Origin: Betaproteobacteria bacterium RIFCSPLOWO2_12_FULL_62_58
GTDB taxonomy: Bacteria > Pseudomonadota > Gammaproteobacteria > Burkholderiales > SG8-41
Direction of reading: 5' to 3'
DNA length: 64,000 bases
NCBI GenBank assembly: GCA_001772005.1
Contig: MERI01000103.1
Location: 6,340-70,339, forward strand
Shown here: in pieces, positions 25,714 to 35,376 of the stretch
How the letters are laid out: every line of letters begins with the position of its first letter
Position numbering within the stretch: the stretch's first letter is position 1
Notes under the pieces: model-generated
What the model was told of the DNA's origin: nothing
Database searches by the model: none
What the model saw: only the letters and a program-made list of their open reading frames with translations
Position numbers and translations under genes: made by a program

Positions 25714-26901
25714 ATGGCCGTGCGCCCTGTCGCCGTTAAGAAACAGCAATCCGCTCTCGAAAACGAACCGCATCTTTTCGACACCCACCCTGAAGTACGC
25801 CTGGACTTCAGCCACGTCCGGGAAGCCCTGAAACAGGGCTATACGAAACCCTTCCTGCTGGTTGACACCAACATCGTCCGTACGAAAGCCCGGCGCTTCA
25901 AGGCCGCGATGCCGCGCGTGCAGCCGCATTACGCCGTGAAGGCGAATCCCGATCCGCGCGTGCTGAAAACCTTGATCGAGGAGGGCGTGGGCTTCGAGAT
26001 CGCATCCATTGCCGAGCTCGACCTCCTGCTCGGTTTGGGCGTGCCGGCGGCGGAGGTCTACTACAGCAACCCCATGAAGTCGCGCGCCTACCTTGAGTAT
26101 GCGGCGGTCAAGGGCGTCGAGTGGTACGTGCTGGATAGCCTCGAGGAGCTGCGCAAGATTCATAGCGTCAAGCCTGACGCCAAGCTTTACGTGCGGATCG
26201 AGGCGCCCAACGTCGGCAGCGACTGGCCGCTCACGGGCAAGTTCGGGGTGAAGAACGAGGAGGTAGACGGCATCATAGCCGAGGCTGCGCGCATAAAGGC
26301 CGACCTGTGCGGCGTGACGTTCCACGTCGGCTCCCAATGCCGCAACCCGGAAAACTGGCGCGTCGGCATCCAGAGCGCCAAGCGCGCGTTCAAGAAGATG
26401 CGCCTGGCCGGCCTGAAGCCGCTCCTTCTCAACATCGGCGGCGGCTACCCGGTGCGCCATGTGAAGCCGATTCCCGCGATCGAGAAGATCGCCGAGGTCG
26501 TCAATCATGCGATCCGCGACATCCCGCAGAACGTGCGCATCATGGCCGAGCCGGGCCGCTTCCTGGTCTCCGACGCCGGCTACTTCGTGTGCCGGGTCGT
26601 CGGCACCGCCACCCGCAACGGCAAGCGCTGGATGTACTGGGACGCGGGTGTGTTCGGCGGCGTGATCGAGACCACCGAGGGCCTGCGCTACGACATCATC
26701 ACCGACCGCAGCGGCAAGCCGATCCCGTGGTGCATCGCCGGCCCTACCTGCGACTCGGTGGACGTGTGCATGCGCGACGAGATGTTCCCCGAGGACATGC
26801 AGGAAGGCGATTTTATCTACATCGCCAACGCCGGCGCCTACACCACGGCCTACGCCAGCAATTTCAACGGCTTTCCGCTGCCGGAAGTGCGGGTCTTTTA
26901 G
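25714..26901 (+). CDS. Ornithine/lysine decarboxylase, fold type III
   Basis: A 395-residue PLP enzyme of the eukaryotic-type ornithine decarboxylase / LysA family, making putrescine (or cadaverine). The PLP lysine is Lys76 in HYAVKANP; VTFHVGSQ, the glycine loop NIGGGYP and EPGRFLV bind the phosphate; PTCDSVDV near the end carries the active-site Cys and Asp that reach over the dimer interface. The ATG at 25714 follows GGAG; a TTG directly before it is not needed. Expression is probably controlled by the leader peptide upstream. A strong terminator follows. Confidence 0.88.
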   Translation: MAVRPVAVKKQQSALENEPHLFDTHPEVRLDFSHVREALKQGYTKPFLLVDTNIVRTKARRFKAAMPRVQPHYAVKANPDPRVLKTLIEEGVGFEIASIAELDLLLGLGVPAAEVYYSNPMKSRAYLEYAAVKGVEWYVLDSLEELRKIHSVKPDAKLYVRIEAPNVGSDWPLTGKFGVKNEEVDGIIAEAARIKADLCGVTFHVGSQCRNPENWRVGIQSAKRAFKKMRLAGLKPLLLNIGGGYPVRHVKPIPAIEKIAEVVNHAIRDIPQNVRIMAEPGRFLVSDAGYFVCRVVGTATRNGKRWMYWDAGVFGGVIETTEGLRYDIITDRSGKPIPWCIAGPTCDSVDVCMRDEMFPEDMQEGDFIYIANAGAYTTAYASNFNGFPLPEVRVF

Positions 26902-26927
26902 AAACAACAGCGCGGCGGCATGCTCAT

Positions 26928-26956
26928 AAAGGCGGGCCATGAACCCGCCTTTTTTA
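26928..26956 (+). terminator. Rho-independent terminator after odc
   Basis: AAAGGCGGG, loop CCATGAA, CCCGCC, then TTTTTT. The A-run on the other side lets it act also for the convergent folA gene, whose stop is 10 bases away. Confidence 0.9.
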
Positions 26957-26964
26957 TTCGAGAT

Positions 26965-27507
26965 TCAAGCGGAGGCGCGGTCGTAAACCGCAAAGCGATA
27001 GTTGTAGCGGTGCGTGTCATCGGCCTCGAAAGCTTGTGCCGAAGTTTCGCGCCAGTCTGAAAGATCGAATTCCGGCATGTAGGTATCGCCGGCTGGTTCG
27101 GCATCGACCGTAGTCAGGTAGATGCGGTTGGCGAGGGGAAGCGCCGCTTTGTAGAGTTCGCCGCCACCGATCACGAAGACCTCGTCATCTCCGTTGCAGG
27201 CGGCGATCGCCGCTTCGAGCGAACGCGCGACCAGCGCACCCCGCACGCGATAACCGGCCTGGCGCGTGACGATCACCGTGGTCCGGCCGGGCAGAAGCCG
27301 CCCGATCGACTCATAAGTCTTGCGCCCCATGATGATGTGATGGCCCATGGTGAGGCGCTTGAACAGCTTCAGTTCGTTCGGCAGACGCCAGGGAATCGCG
27401 CCGTGCGCGCCGATCACGCGGTTTTTGGCCATCGCGACAATAATCGAGAGGCGAGAGGCGAGAGGCGAGAGGCGTAAAGAGGCCGCGCCCTGATTAATGT
27501 TTGTCAC
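26965..27507 (-). CDS. folA: Dihydrofolate reductase with repeat-derived N-terminus
   Basis: A 180-residue reductase that makes tetrahydrofolate. DHFR landmarks are IIVAMAKNRVIG, IPWRLPNELKLFK (active-site acid position occupied by Glu), HHIIMGRKTYESIG and EVFVIGGGELY. The usual protein begins at about SIIVAM; here about 20 extra residues precede it, the last part (LRLSPLASRLS) being the translation of a GAGAGGC repeat (27446-27473). The only in-frame start I find is GTG at 27507, with a weak ribosome site. The start is therefore uncertain and appears rebuilt by repeat insertion. It follows thyA on the minus strand, 39 bases apart. Confidence 0.9.
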   Translation of the reverse strand: MTNINQGAASLRLSPLASRLSIIVAMAKNRVIGAHGAIPWRLPNELKLFKRLTMGHHIIMGRKTYESIGRLLPGRTTVIVTRQAGYRVRGALVARSLEAAIAACNGDDEVFVIGGGELYKAALPLANRIYLTTVDAEPAGDTYMPEFDLSDWRETSAQAFEADDTHRYNYRFAVYDRASA

Positions 27508-27549
27508 CTCGCTTTTGCTCCTCTCTCCTATCCCCTCTCTCCTCTCTCA
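27446..27549 (-). repeat. Inverted GAGAGGC array spanning the thyA stop and folA start
   Basis: Four exact GAGAGGC heptamers at 27446-27473, inside the folA 5' coding part, face an inverted CCTCTCTCC-type arm at 27519-27549. The latter begins in the thyA TGA stop. The whole 39-base thyA-folA spacer belongs to this element. Confidence 0.9.
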
Positions 27550-28341
27550 TATGGCGATCGGCGCCTTGATCGCCGGATGCGGATCGTAGCCCTCGAGGGT
27601 GAAGTCCTCGTACTTGAAATCAAAGATGCCTTTCACTGCCGGGTTGAGCCTCATCACCGGCAGCTTGCGCGGCGCGCGCGAAAGCTGCTCGCGCGCCTGG
27701 TCGAGATGGTTGAGATAGAGGTGGGTGTCGCCGAAGGTGTGCACGAAATCGCCGAGCTTGAGCCCGCAGGCCTGCGCCATCATCATGGTGAGCAAGGAAT
27801 ATGACGCGATATTGAACGGCACGCCGAGGAAGAAGTCGGCGCTCCTTTGGTAGATCTGGCACGAGAGCTTTCCGTTCGCAACATAAAACTGGAAAAACGC
27901 GTGGCACGGCATCAGCGCCATCTTGTCCAGGTCGGCGACGTTCCAGGCCGAAACGATCATGCGCCGCGAGTCGGGATTCGTCCTGATCAGCTCGATGACC
28001 TGGCTGATCTGGTCGATATGCCGGCCATCGGCTGCCGGCCACGAGCGCCACTGGTAGCCGTAGACCGGGCCAAGATTTCCGTTGGCATCCGCCCATTCAT
28101 CCCAGATCGTCACGCCGTTTTCTTTCAGGTACTTGATGTTGGTCTCGCCCTTCAAGAACCACAGCAGCTCGTGGATGATGGACTTGAGGTGCACCTTCTT
28201 GGTGGTGAGCAGGGGGAATCCGGCGTTGAGATCGAATCGCAGTTGGGCGCCGAAGATGCTCAGCGTGCCGGTGCCGGTGCGATCGCTCTTGTGCGCTCCG
28301 TGCTCGAGCACGTGCCGCATGAGGTCCAGGTATTGGCGCAT
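27547..28341 (-). CDS. thyA: Thymidylate synthase
   Basis: A 264-residue ThyA that methylates dUMP to dTMP using methylene-tetrahydrofolate. The catalytic Cys146 is in MPCHAFFQF, the Arg pair lies in [10 protein letters not shown], and the C-terminal sequence IKAPIAI is standard. The start is ATG at 28341 ([10 protein letters not shown]); the frame open further upstream is repeat DNA and not part of the protein. With folA, which recycles the folate product, it makes a sensible two-gene unit. Confidence 0.97.
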   Translation of the reverse strand: MRQYLDLMRHVLEHGAHKSDRTGTGTLSIFGAQLRFDLNAGFPLLTTKKVHLKSIIHELLWFLKGETNIKYLKENGVTIWDEWADANGNLGPVYGYQWRSWPAADGRHIDQISQVIELIRTNPDSRRMIVSAWNVADLDKMALMPCHAFFQFYVANGKLSCQIYQRSADFFLGVPFNIASYSLLTMMMAQACGLKLGDFVHTFGDTHLYLNHLDQAREQLSRAPRKLPVMRLNPAVKGIFDFKYEDFTLEGYDPHPAIKAPIAI

Positions 28342-28347
28342 AACGTC

Positions 28348-28377
28348 AGGATTCAGGATCCGGGATTCAGGATTCAG
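28348..28377 (-). repeat. Single-arm AGGATTC array before thyA
   Basis: Four AGGATTC-like units lie 6 bases upstream of the thyA start. They use the same unit as the apbC-dcd and leuD-leuB arrays, but here I see only one arm. Confidence 0.8.
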
Positions 28378-28485
28378 AGAAAAGGGATTGCATGACTGCA
28401 ATTTTAATCGAATTCGCTTTGGCGAGGTTGGCTGCGGCAGTTGGTTATAATCCCATCTCTTGTGCATTTCTTCATCGGGATTTTC

Positions 28486-29958
28486 ATGATTGCCAAGCTC
28501 GAACAAAGTTCCGCGTTGCTGACCGACGGGGACGCGAAGCGCGTGTCCCATTTGCTGCTGGTGCTGCCGAAAGCCAAGACTCTTGACGCCCTGCCAGCAG
28601 TGCCGTTTCGGGATGCGCTGGATGCCGGGCTCTTGCGTCGCCGCAAGCAATTCAGCGAACTCGCCAAAGGGCCGCTCGCAGCCGATTTGCCGCACGGCGC
28701 GCTCGCGGCCTGGGTGATGCTCGACCCCGCCCAATCGGCATTCGAGCAGCAAACGGCGGTGCGCAAGGGACTGCAGCTGCTGTTAGCCGAAAAACCGGAG
28801 GAAATCGCAATCGGCGTTTTCGGCAACAGCGGGCAGCGCCGCCACGCCGCTGAACTTGCGGTATACGCGGCATGGATAAACGGCGCGCGGTTACCCCAGC
28901 GCAAGAAGAAGTCGGACGAAAAAGTTCTGCAGCGGGTCCGGCTGCATGGCCATCGTGAGAGAGACGCGTTTGCGACGTTGCGAGCGCAAGCCGCGGGCAA
29001 CACGCTATGCCGGGAGCTGACGGTATTGCCGCCCAACGAACTGACGCCCGGCGCCTATCGTGAGCGGGTGAAAAAGCTCGCAAAGAAATATGGCTGGGAG
29101 CGCGAGGAGTACGACCTGAGGAAACTACGCAAGATGGGGGCCGGCGCGTTTGTTGCGGTGGCGCAGGGCAGCGCCGAGGACGATGCCGCGATTGTGCACT
29201 TGCGCTATCGGCACAAGAAGGCAAAGAAAACCGTGGCGCTGGTCGGCAAGGGCATCTGTTTCGATACCGGTGGCCATAATTTGAAGACCGCACGCTACAT
29301 GCATGGCATGCACGAGGACATGAACGGATCGGCTGTTGCGCTGGGCATACTGCTTGCCGCGAGCGAGGCACGCCTGCCGGTCAATCTCGATTGCTGGATG
29401 GCGCTGGCGCAAAATCACCTGAGCCCGAAGGCCTACAAGCAGAACGAGGTGGTGACCGCGTTGAACGGCACCACCATCGAGATCGTCCACACCGACGCCG
29501 AAGGGCGCATGGTGTTATCCGATACCTTGACCCTTGCCGCGCGCGCCAAGCCCGACCTCATTGTCGATTTTGCGACGCTCACCGGCAGCATGCACGTCGC
29601 GCTCGGCGATCGCCACAGCGGCATCTTCGCCACCGGCGGCGATCTGGAAAAAAAGGCGGTCGCCGCCGGTATCGCCTCAGGCGAACGGGTGTGCGCTTTT
29701 CCGTTGGCCGAGGACTACGACACGGCGCTCGAGAGCAACATTGCCGATGTCAAGCAGTGCACCATGGAAGGCGAGGCGGATCACATACTCGCCGCGCGCT
29801 TCCTGAAGCGCTTCACCGACGACCGGCCGTGGATCCACATGGATCTATCCGGCAGCAGCTGCAAAGGGGGCCTGGGCGCGGTCGCGACCGACGTCACTGG
29901 CTTCGGCGTGGCGTGGGGCGTCGAGCTCCTGAAGATGGCGCTCGGCCGGGCGCGTTGA
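28486..29958 (+). CDS. M17 leucyl-aminopeptidase-family peptidase
   Basis: A 490-residue cytosolic metallopeptidase. Metal and catalytic residues of the M17 family are present: Lys and Asp in [11 protein letters not shown], Asp in HEDMNG, and Asp/Glu plus the catalytic Arg in [12 protein letters not shown]. The motifs deviate slightly from PepA (FDSGG, NTDAEGRL), placing it in a divergent M17 branch. The N-terminal 170 residues are the poorly conserved lid domain. The ATG at 28486 is chosen because upstream codons are leader DNA with a TATAAT at 28446-28451. Confidence 0.85.
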   Translation: MIAKLEQSSALLTDGDAKRVSHLLLVLPKAKTLDALPAVPFRDALDAGLLRRRKQFSELAKGPLAADLPHGALAAWVMLDPAQSAFEQQTAVRKGLQLLLAEKPEEIAIGVFGNSGQRRHAAELAVYAAWINGARLPQRKKKSDEKVLQRVRLHGHRERDAFATLRAQAAGNTLCRELTVLPPNELTPGAYRERVKKLAKKYGWEREEYDLRKLRKMGAGAFVAVAQGSAEDDAAIVHLRYRHKKAKKTVALVGKGICFDTGGHNLKTARYMHGMHEDMNGSAVALGILLAASEARLPVNLDCWMALAQNHLSPKAYKQNEVVTALNGTTIEIVHTDAEGRMVLSDTLTLAARAKPDLIVDFATLTGSMHVALGDRHSGIFATGGDLEKKAVAAGIASGERVCAFPLAEDYDTALESNIADVKQCTMEGEADHILAARFLKRFTDDRPWIHMDLSGSSCKGGLGAVATDVTGFGVAWGVELLKMALGRAR

Positions 29959-30503
29959 GCACGCCGCAACGTCCGGCATACATAATCTGTAGGGGCTCAG
30001 ACGTGATCTGGCACACCGTGTCCGATCTTTGCATCGGTTCTGCGATTTTCCGAACGTCTCAGAACGGCCAACTTCGGACGGTCAAGGTCACCTCCGGCAA
30101 TGACTGCTCCTCGGCCAGTGCCGCCGTTAACTCCACGGAACGCCGAAGTCCGCTATGGATTCCGAACCGGACGCAGGCGTAAAAGAACTGCGCGGGAAGG
30201 ACCGCTGTGGGCTGGGATGCCGTATGCGTGCTGCCGGCACAAAACGGCCGTAAAGGCACTTGAAGAATTCGCGTAAAGCAGACGTTTGACTAGAAGCGCT
30301 GGGCCGTGCCGGTTCTAAAGAGATGTACCACGGTCTCCAGTATCCCGCAAAGTACATCGCGAGCGAGTATTGCGACCTAACATGATGCTGCGTTTGCCAC
30401 AGTGCGCCCACGTTGAACTCGATATGTTTCTCCGATCACCATGACCGCGTCAGTGGTTCAGTTCATCGGTGACACGTCGTCATAGAGGAACCGGCGTCTA
30501 TAT
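29959..30503. other. Island boundary spacer, no gene seen
   Basis: About 545 bases between the M17 gene and the convergent M28 gene. Short open frames on both strands have no recognisable sequence. Composition shifts from that of the housekeeping side. I see no tRNA, attachment repeat or intact insertion element. It marks the left edge of the peptide-utilisation island. Confidence 0.45.
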
Positions 30504-31937
30504 TCATAGGATCGACTCGGGGTGCCACCTCCCCTGCGCTTTCAGCGCGTCGATATAGCCGCATTGCGTCACTGCCTCCAGGACTTCCTCCTTCGTCGAG
30601 TGCCGGATCAAAGGTTCATCAGTCTGCGCGAGAGCCATCATGAGCTCGGCTAACACGACGGCATACTGTTTGACGAGGTGCCTATCGATCTTATCCATCG
30701 TGTCACAAATCGTGTGATCCCTCAAAGCTGCACCACGGCCTGTCGTGCCCACGGCGGATGCCCGCTTCCGTCCGCCGATTTGCACAGTCGGGATGCCCTG
30801 CATGGCGAACGGATGATTGTCAGAGGTGCTGCACCAGGCCGGATTGCGCCCATCCGTGAATCCCACGGCAGCATCAATCTTCCATGCCTTGACGAGTTTC
30901 GATAGCGGAGCGCAGAGTCCTGAAGGATTATTCACAGAGACGAATGGTTCCGGGTATCGTCCGAGTCCGTCGCCATTGATCATGACGTCGATATTCTTGA
31001 TGTCGCTTTCATGGTGGGCAACATAATTGGTTGACCCGACGGCCCAGCATTCTTCATTTCCAAAGGCTACAAATTGCATCGTTCGCAGGAACTTGCCTTT
31101 GAAGTTGGCCAGTGTCCGTGCAACATCGAGCATCACCATTGCGCCCAGAAGGTCGTCGCTCGCCGCTTCTTGTCCGATATCGTGGCCATCGAAATGAGCA
31201 CCGACCAGGATCTTGCGTTCCGGGTATTTCGTGCCTCTGATATCGCCAACGACGTTCCACCCGACAGCATTGGGCACAACCTCGTTGCGCATATCGATGC
31301 TTACGGTTACAGGTCCCTTTTGCAGTTGGCGCTCAATGAACGCACCGGTTTCAAAAGACACGGCGACCACAGGGATGTCGCCGCTTTTCCGATAACCGGT
31401 GGCGATTGTCCCCGCTTCAATAAGTCCCCCCGGCGTCTCGTTCCTGATGATGAGGCCGACCGCGCCAAAATCGCGCGCCCAACCGTGCTTCCCCGTTCTG
31501 TGACCGATAAAATAACTCTGCCCGGGATACCAACCCGTGGTTACCATGGCGATCTTGCCTTTCACCTGCCCGGCCTTGGCCTCAAAATCCTGCTTCACAC
31601 CCTTGCCGAGGTCGATGACCTGCGCTTGGATGCCTCCAGCCGGCGTTGAGGCGGAATGCGCATGGGCAAAGGCCCAAATTTCCCGTTGGACAGGCGATAG
31701 CATTTTCACCGTGCATGGGCCGCGTTTCCACCCGTGGTAGCGATACGACTCCTCATGGGGGTTCTCGAGACCGGAAGCTTTAAACAGCTCCAGGATATAG
31801 TCCTTCGCCTGCCTCTCGCTCTCCGTACCCATGAACCTGTTGCCAAAGTGATCGACCACGTACTCCGTGTGCTCATAAGCTTTGCTGTTGAACCAGAGAT
31901 CACCTACAACCATTTTCCGAACATCAGTGAAGTCCAT
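30504..31937 (-). CDS. M28-family zinc aminopeptidase with PA domain
   Basis: A 477-residue peptidase. Zinc ligands of family M28 are visible: His in GAHFDGHD (about residue 248), bridging Asp in ASDDLLGA, the Glu pair in GNEECWAVG, Asp in INGDGLG and His in RDHTICDTMDKID. A protease-associated insert (about 85-230) precedes the core. No signal peptide is seen, so it would act in the cytoplasm on peptides imported by the linked transporter. GGAGGA lies 8 bases before the ATG. It is the last gene of the minus-strand island operon. Confidence 0.87.
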   Translation of the reverse strand: MDFTDVRKMVVGDLWFNSKAYEHTEYVVDHFGNRFMGTESERQAKDYILELFKASGLENPHEESYRYHGWKRGPCTVKMLSPVQREIWAFAHAHSASTPAGGIQAQVIDLGKGVKQDFEAKAGQVKGKIAMVTTGWYPGQSYFIGHRTGKHGWARDFGAVGLIIRNETPGGLIEAGTIATGYRKSGDIPVVAVSFETGAFIERQLQKGPVTVSIDMRNEVVPNAVGWNVVGDIRGTKYPERKILVGAHFDGHDIGQEAASDDLLGAMVMLDVARTLANFKGKFLRTMQFVAFGNEECWAVGSTNYVAHHESDIKNIDVMINGDGLGRYPEPFVSVNNPSGLCAPLSKLVKAWKIDAAVGFTDGRNPAWCSTSDNHPFAMQGIPTVQIGGRKRASAVGTTGRGAALRDHTICDTMDKIDRHLVKQYAVVLAELMMALAQTDEPLIRHSTKEEVLEAVTQCGYIDALKAQGRWHPESIL

Positions 31938-32229
31938 ATCTCTATTCCTCCGTGGCGATCGTTTTATCGCTCGATCCTCTTACAAAAACCGGTTTCGTAT
32001 CGTTCGTCGAATGTCCCCGGTCGCATAGATTTCTCTCGCGGCGCTACATCGCGATGCACCGCACGCTTCCATCTGCATAATTAGAAACGTTGTCGCGGCC
32101 AGAAAGGTCCGCAGCGCCGTGCATGTTGTTTGTTTTAGCACTACCGGCCTGCTACGGTGCGCCATTCCTTAAGAAGCGGACCATAGCGTTGCTGTTCCTT
32201 CTTGATGTTCATGCGCTCTCTCCATAACT

Positions 32230-34110
32230 TTACGCTGGCAGGAGCGGGAGGATCAAATGGCTCGGGTGCTCCGCGTCGTGAAAGACAGTGTTTCGCGCCG
32301 TGACGGTGTGCGTGTGATAGCCGACGGGCTCCCCAGTGTTCGGATTCGGGTCGAACGTCGGGAAGTTGCTGCTCGAGATGTCGAGGCGAATCCGGTGGCC
32401 GCGTTCGAAGCGATTCGCGGTGGCCCAGAGGTCGATCGTCACCTCGTATACCTCTCCCGGCGTCATCGGCTCGGCCCGCTCGAGTGAATTGCGGTAGCGC
32501 ATGCGCCGAATGCTGTCGATCAGGATCATCGCGTAGCCGCGGGGATAGTCCGGATTCGGCGGGTAGACGTCGATGAGCTTTGCGGTGAAGTCGGTGTCGA
32601 CCGCGGTCGAGGAGACGTAGAGCTTCACGCTCAGCGGTCCGACGACCTCCACCGCCTGGGCCAGCGGCGGCGTCTGGAAGCTCAGCACGTCCGGCCGCGA
32701 CTCCAGCGGCAGATGGTCGATGCAGCCGAGAATATCCGGACGACAGACCTGATCCTGGGGACCAGTGCTGAACGGATAGGTGTAGTTACCGCCGATTTGC
32801 GGACAGGGGTCGTTCGGGGCATAGCTGTAAGCCGTCGGTGCAACGCCAAGCGGTGATGGCTCCGGCCGAAGCGTGCCATCACCGTGAAGGTACAGCCGCC
32901 GCTCGACCGCACCGGGTACCGGCCAATCGTCGACGGTGATCCAGCGACCACCGTGCTGCATACGGCCGTCGGGATTCTTGCGGCCGCTTCCGCCCCCCAT
33001 GATGAAGACTCTAACTCGTGGCTCCTCGTTCAGGATCTCAACGGGCATTTCCTTCAGTACGCGATCGAAGAACGCCAGGCGGAGGTGGTTCCAGTCGACG
33101 TACGCATCGGGGCCGAAGTCGACGTCGCCCTGCCACGTCTTGCGCGCGCGAACCGGCCCGTGGCAGGAGGGCCCGAGCACGAAGTAGGTCGGTGAGCGGT
33201 GGAGGCGCGAGAGGTTCTGGTAGTTGACCATCGTGCCCCGGAGGAGAAAATCGTAAAACCCGCCGTAGAAGAACATCGGGATGTCGGCAAACCGGTCGTA
33301 GTAACCCTCGTAGTAGTAACCGTTCTGCTTCCAGTAATCGTCGTGATCCTGATGGTCGACCCACTCGCGGTACCAGGTCTGAACGTTCGGCAGCCGCTCG
33401 AAGATCGAGAAGTGCTTGCTGAGCGGGCGTTTGAACCACTCGTAGACGTGCTCCTCGGCCTCGGCTATCCATGCTGCCAGAACCGGATCGGCCAGCGTCT
33501 TCTGATCCATTCTTGCATGATGCAGACTGTAGAAGAGGTTGTGAGCGAGGCGGAAGGCCCCGCCGCAGGCCTCGGTATCTTGATGGTAGTCGGCCGTGCC
33601 GAATGCAGGGAACATCGCAGTCAAGTTCGGCGCTCCCTCGCGCGCGAGCGCCATCTGGGTAGCGCAGTCGTACGAGTAGCCGCTGGTTCCGACTTTGCCA
33701 TTAGACCAGGGTTGCCGGCCGATCCATTCGAGGAGGTCGTAGCCGTCGCGACCTTCATTGAGGTACATCCGGAACTCGCCTTCAGATCGACCGTGGCCGC
33801 GGGAGTCCTGAAACACGAAGACGTAACCGCGCCGCGCGAAGAATTCAGGATCGTTCGCCGCCAAGGCTCGTGGCACCTTGTCGTACGGCGTTCGGTCGAC
33901 GATTACCGGAAAGCTCCCCGCTACCGGCTTGCCCTCCTTGGCCGGGAAGTAGAGGTCGGTCGCAAGTCGGACTCCGTCCCGCATCGGCACCATAACGTCG
34001 CGGACCAAAGCATATTCACGATACTCTGCAGGCCGATCGTAGCCGAGGAGCCGGAGTGCTGCGTCGGAGCTCTTGGCGATGGTGGTCACGTCGGCGATTG
34101 TTTGCACCAT
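32230..34110 (-). CDS. CocE/NonD-family hydrolase
   Basis: A 626-residue hydrolase of the cocaine-esterase / X-Pro-dipeptidyl-peptidase (S15) family. Its alpha/beta-hydrolase part (about 30-370) has VPMRDGVRLATDLYFP, QDSRGHGRSEG, the nucleophile Ser146 in SGYSYDC, an Asp in GGFYDFLLRG and His in PSCHGP; the C-terminal jelly-roll (about 400-620) has RGHRIRLDISSSNFP. The nucleophile motif ends in Cys rather than Gly, a small departure. It may cut proline-containing peptides, amides or esters. It lies between the M28 and creatinase-like genes. Confidence 0.87.
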   Translation of the reverse strand: MVQTIADVTTIAKSSDAALRLLGYDRPAEYREYALVRDVMVPMRDGVRLATDLYFPAKEGKPVAGSFPVIVDRTPYDKVPRALAANDPEFFARRGYVFVFQDSRGHGRSEGEFRMYLNEGRDGYDLLEWIGRQPWSNGKVGTSGYSYDCATQMALAREGAPNLTAMFPAFGTADYHQDTEACGGAFRLAHNLFYSLHHARMDQKTLADPVLAAWIAEAEEHVYEWFKRPLSKHFSIFERLPNVQTWYREWVDHQDHDDYWKQNGYYYEGYYDRFADIPMFFYGGFYDFLLRGTMVNYQNLSRLHRSPTYFVLGPSCHGPVRARKTWQGDVDFGPDAYVDWNHLRLAFFDRVLKEMPVEILNEEPRVRVFIMGGGSGRKNPDGRMQHGGRWITVDDWPVPGAVERRLYLHGDGTLRPEPSPLGVAPTAYSYAPNDPCPQIGGNYTYPFSTGPQDQVCRPDILGCIDHLPLESRPDVLSFQTPPLAQAVEVVGPLSVKLYVSSTAVDTDFTAKLIDVYPPNPDYPRGYAMILIDSIRRMRYRNSLERAEPMTPGEVYEVTIDLWATANRFERGHRIRLDISSSNFPTFDPNPNTGEPVGYHTHTVTARNTVFHDAEHPSHLILPLLPA

Positions 34111-34144
34111 GAAGTCTCCCTATCCCCCAAACAGAGCGGTGGAG

Positions 34145-35344
34145 CTAGATTTCAACGAATTTCATTGGATATTTCTGCAGCGCCTCGGCGCCAGTTTCAG
34201 TAACGAGAACGAGGGAGCCGATCTGAAGCCCCCGCCGTTTATCCGCTGAGAGGACGTGGGGCTGAACGACCATACACATGCCGGGCTTGAATACGATTGG
34301 CTCTTGGGGCCGCTTGATCAGCGCGATTTCGAAAAGATCCAGCCGGGGCGGCTCGATGCTGAGTCCCCAACCATGCACGAGGGCATCAAAGGTCCAGAAT
34401 CCTTTCTCCTTGATCGGAGCAGCGGCTCGGCGCACATCCTCGTCCGTCTTGCCAGGGCCCATCGCGCCGAGCACGCGCTGATAGGTCTCTTTGGCGACCT
34501 CAAAGATCTCTTGATATGCCTGTGTCGGCTTGCTGCTGACAACGAGCGGGCGGTGGATCTGACCGGCATAGCCCGAGTAGCTCGAGCTGAGCTCGGTCAG
34601 AACCACGTCGCCCTTCTGGAGCTTACGATGAGAAGGCTCCTGGCGGGGGAAAATGATCTGCGGATCGTCCATCGAGGTGGCGCCGATGAAGCTCACTCGC
34701 TGGTCGCCGTTCAGGCCATAGCAGGTCTTGGCGATGATGCCAGCGAGCTGGAGCTCTGTCATGCCCTCCTTAGCTTCCTGCTCGAGAGCGACGACGGTCG
34801 CATCGGTGAGCTCAGCACCCTTCCGGAGCCACTCGATCTCTTCGTTGCTCTTGATCCTCCGTATCTGCTGGAGAATCTCGGTCGCATCTTCCAACGTTGC
34901 ATTGGGCAGCGCCGATCTGAGGCCCTCGACGTGCTCGTGGGGCAGCGTACTCTTTTGGATCCCACGCAGCCCGACTAATCCGAGACGGGCCCTGTCCAGC
35001 TTCAGCCTCTTCAGCTCGACGGCGACGCGCTCTGGCGGGTTCCAGGTTACCCAGTCGACATTCTTGACCACCGCCATCGTCTTCGCGTGGGGTAGATAGA
35101 GCTCGTTGCTCATGATCAGGATCGGTTCCTGGCCGAGAGGGACCAGGACGTAGCTGAAGAGCGGATCGCGATAGCCGGTAAGATAGAAAATGTTGGCCTG
35201 ATTTCCGCTGTGGCTTCCCGAGTCACCGTAGACCACCAGGCCGTCCAGGTGCCGCTTTTCCATCTCCGCCCACACAGCCTGGTGGCGTCGCTGGTATTCC
35301 TCGGAGCTAAAGCTGGGGAAAATCTGCGTCTGCTGCTGAATCAT
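34145..35344 (-). CDS. Creatinase/M24-fold protein lacking metal ligands
   Basis: A 399-residue protein with the two-domain creatinase/aminopeptidase-P fold (N-domain 1-165, pita-bread 170-399). The five metal ligands of active M24 peptidases are mostly replaced: the usual D...D pair reads TELSSSYSGYAGQI (Glu and Gln), the first C-terminal Glu reads VVQPHVL (Gln) and the last reads LQIGSLVLVTE (Gly). The His in VHGWGLSIEPP is kept. It is thus probably metal-independent like creatinase, not a Xaa-Pro peptidase. The start is ATG at 35344 with GGAAGGAGG upstream, within the transporter operon. Confidence 0.8.
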   Translation of the reverse strand: MIQQQTQIFPSFSSEEYQRRHQAVWAEMEKRHLDGLVVYGDSGSHSGNQANIFYLTGYRDPLFSYVLVPLGQEPILIMSNELYLPHAKTMAVVKNVDWVTWNPPERVAVELKRLKLDRARLGLVGLRGIQKSTLPHEHVEGLRSALPNATLEDATEILQQIRRIKSNEEIEWLRKGAELTDATVVALEQEAKEGMTELQLAGIIAKTCYGLNGDQRVSFIGATSMDDPQIIFPRQEPSHRKLQKGDVVLTELSSSYSGYAGQIHRPLVVSSKPTQAYQEIFEVAKETYQRVLGAMGPGKTDEDVRRAAAPIKEKGFWTFDALVHGWGLSIEPPRLDLFEIALIKRPQEPIVFKPGMCMVVQPHVLSADKRRGLQIGSLVLVTETGAEALQKYPMKFVEI

Positions 35345-35376
35345 CGGGCCTCCTTCCAATCCTGAGGATTAATTGT

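Noticed and set aside
31980..32165. 61-residue open frame between the M28 and CocE genes
   Set aside because: No ribosome site and no protein-like pattern; it is probably part of the leader of the M28 gene.
34145..35344. Active Xaa-Pro aminopeptidase
   Set aside because: Most metal ligands of family M24 are replaced.
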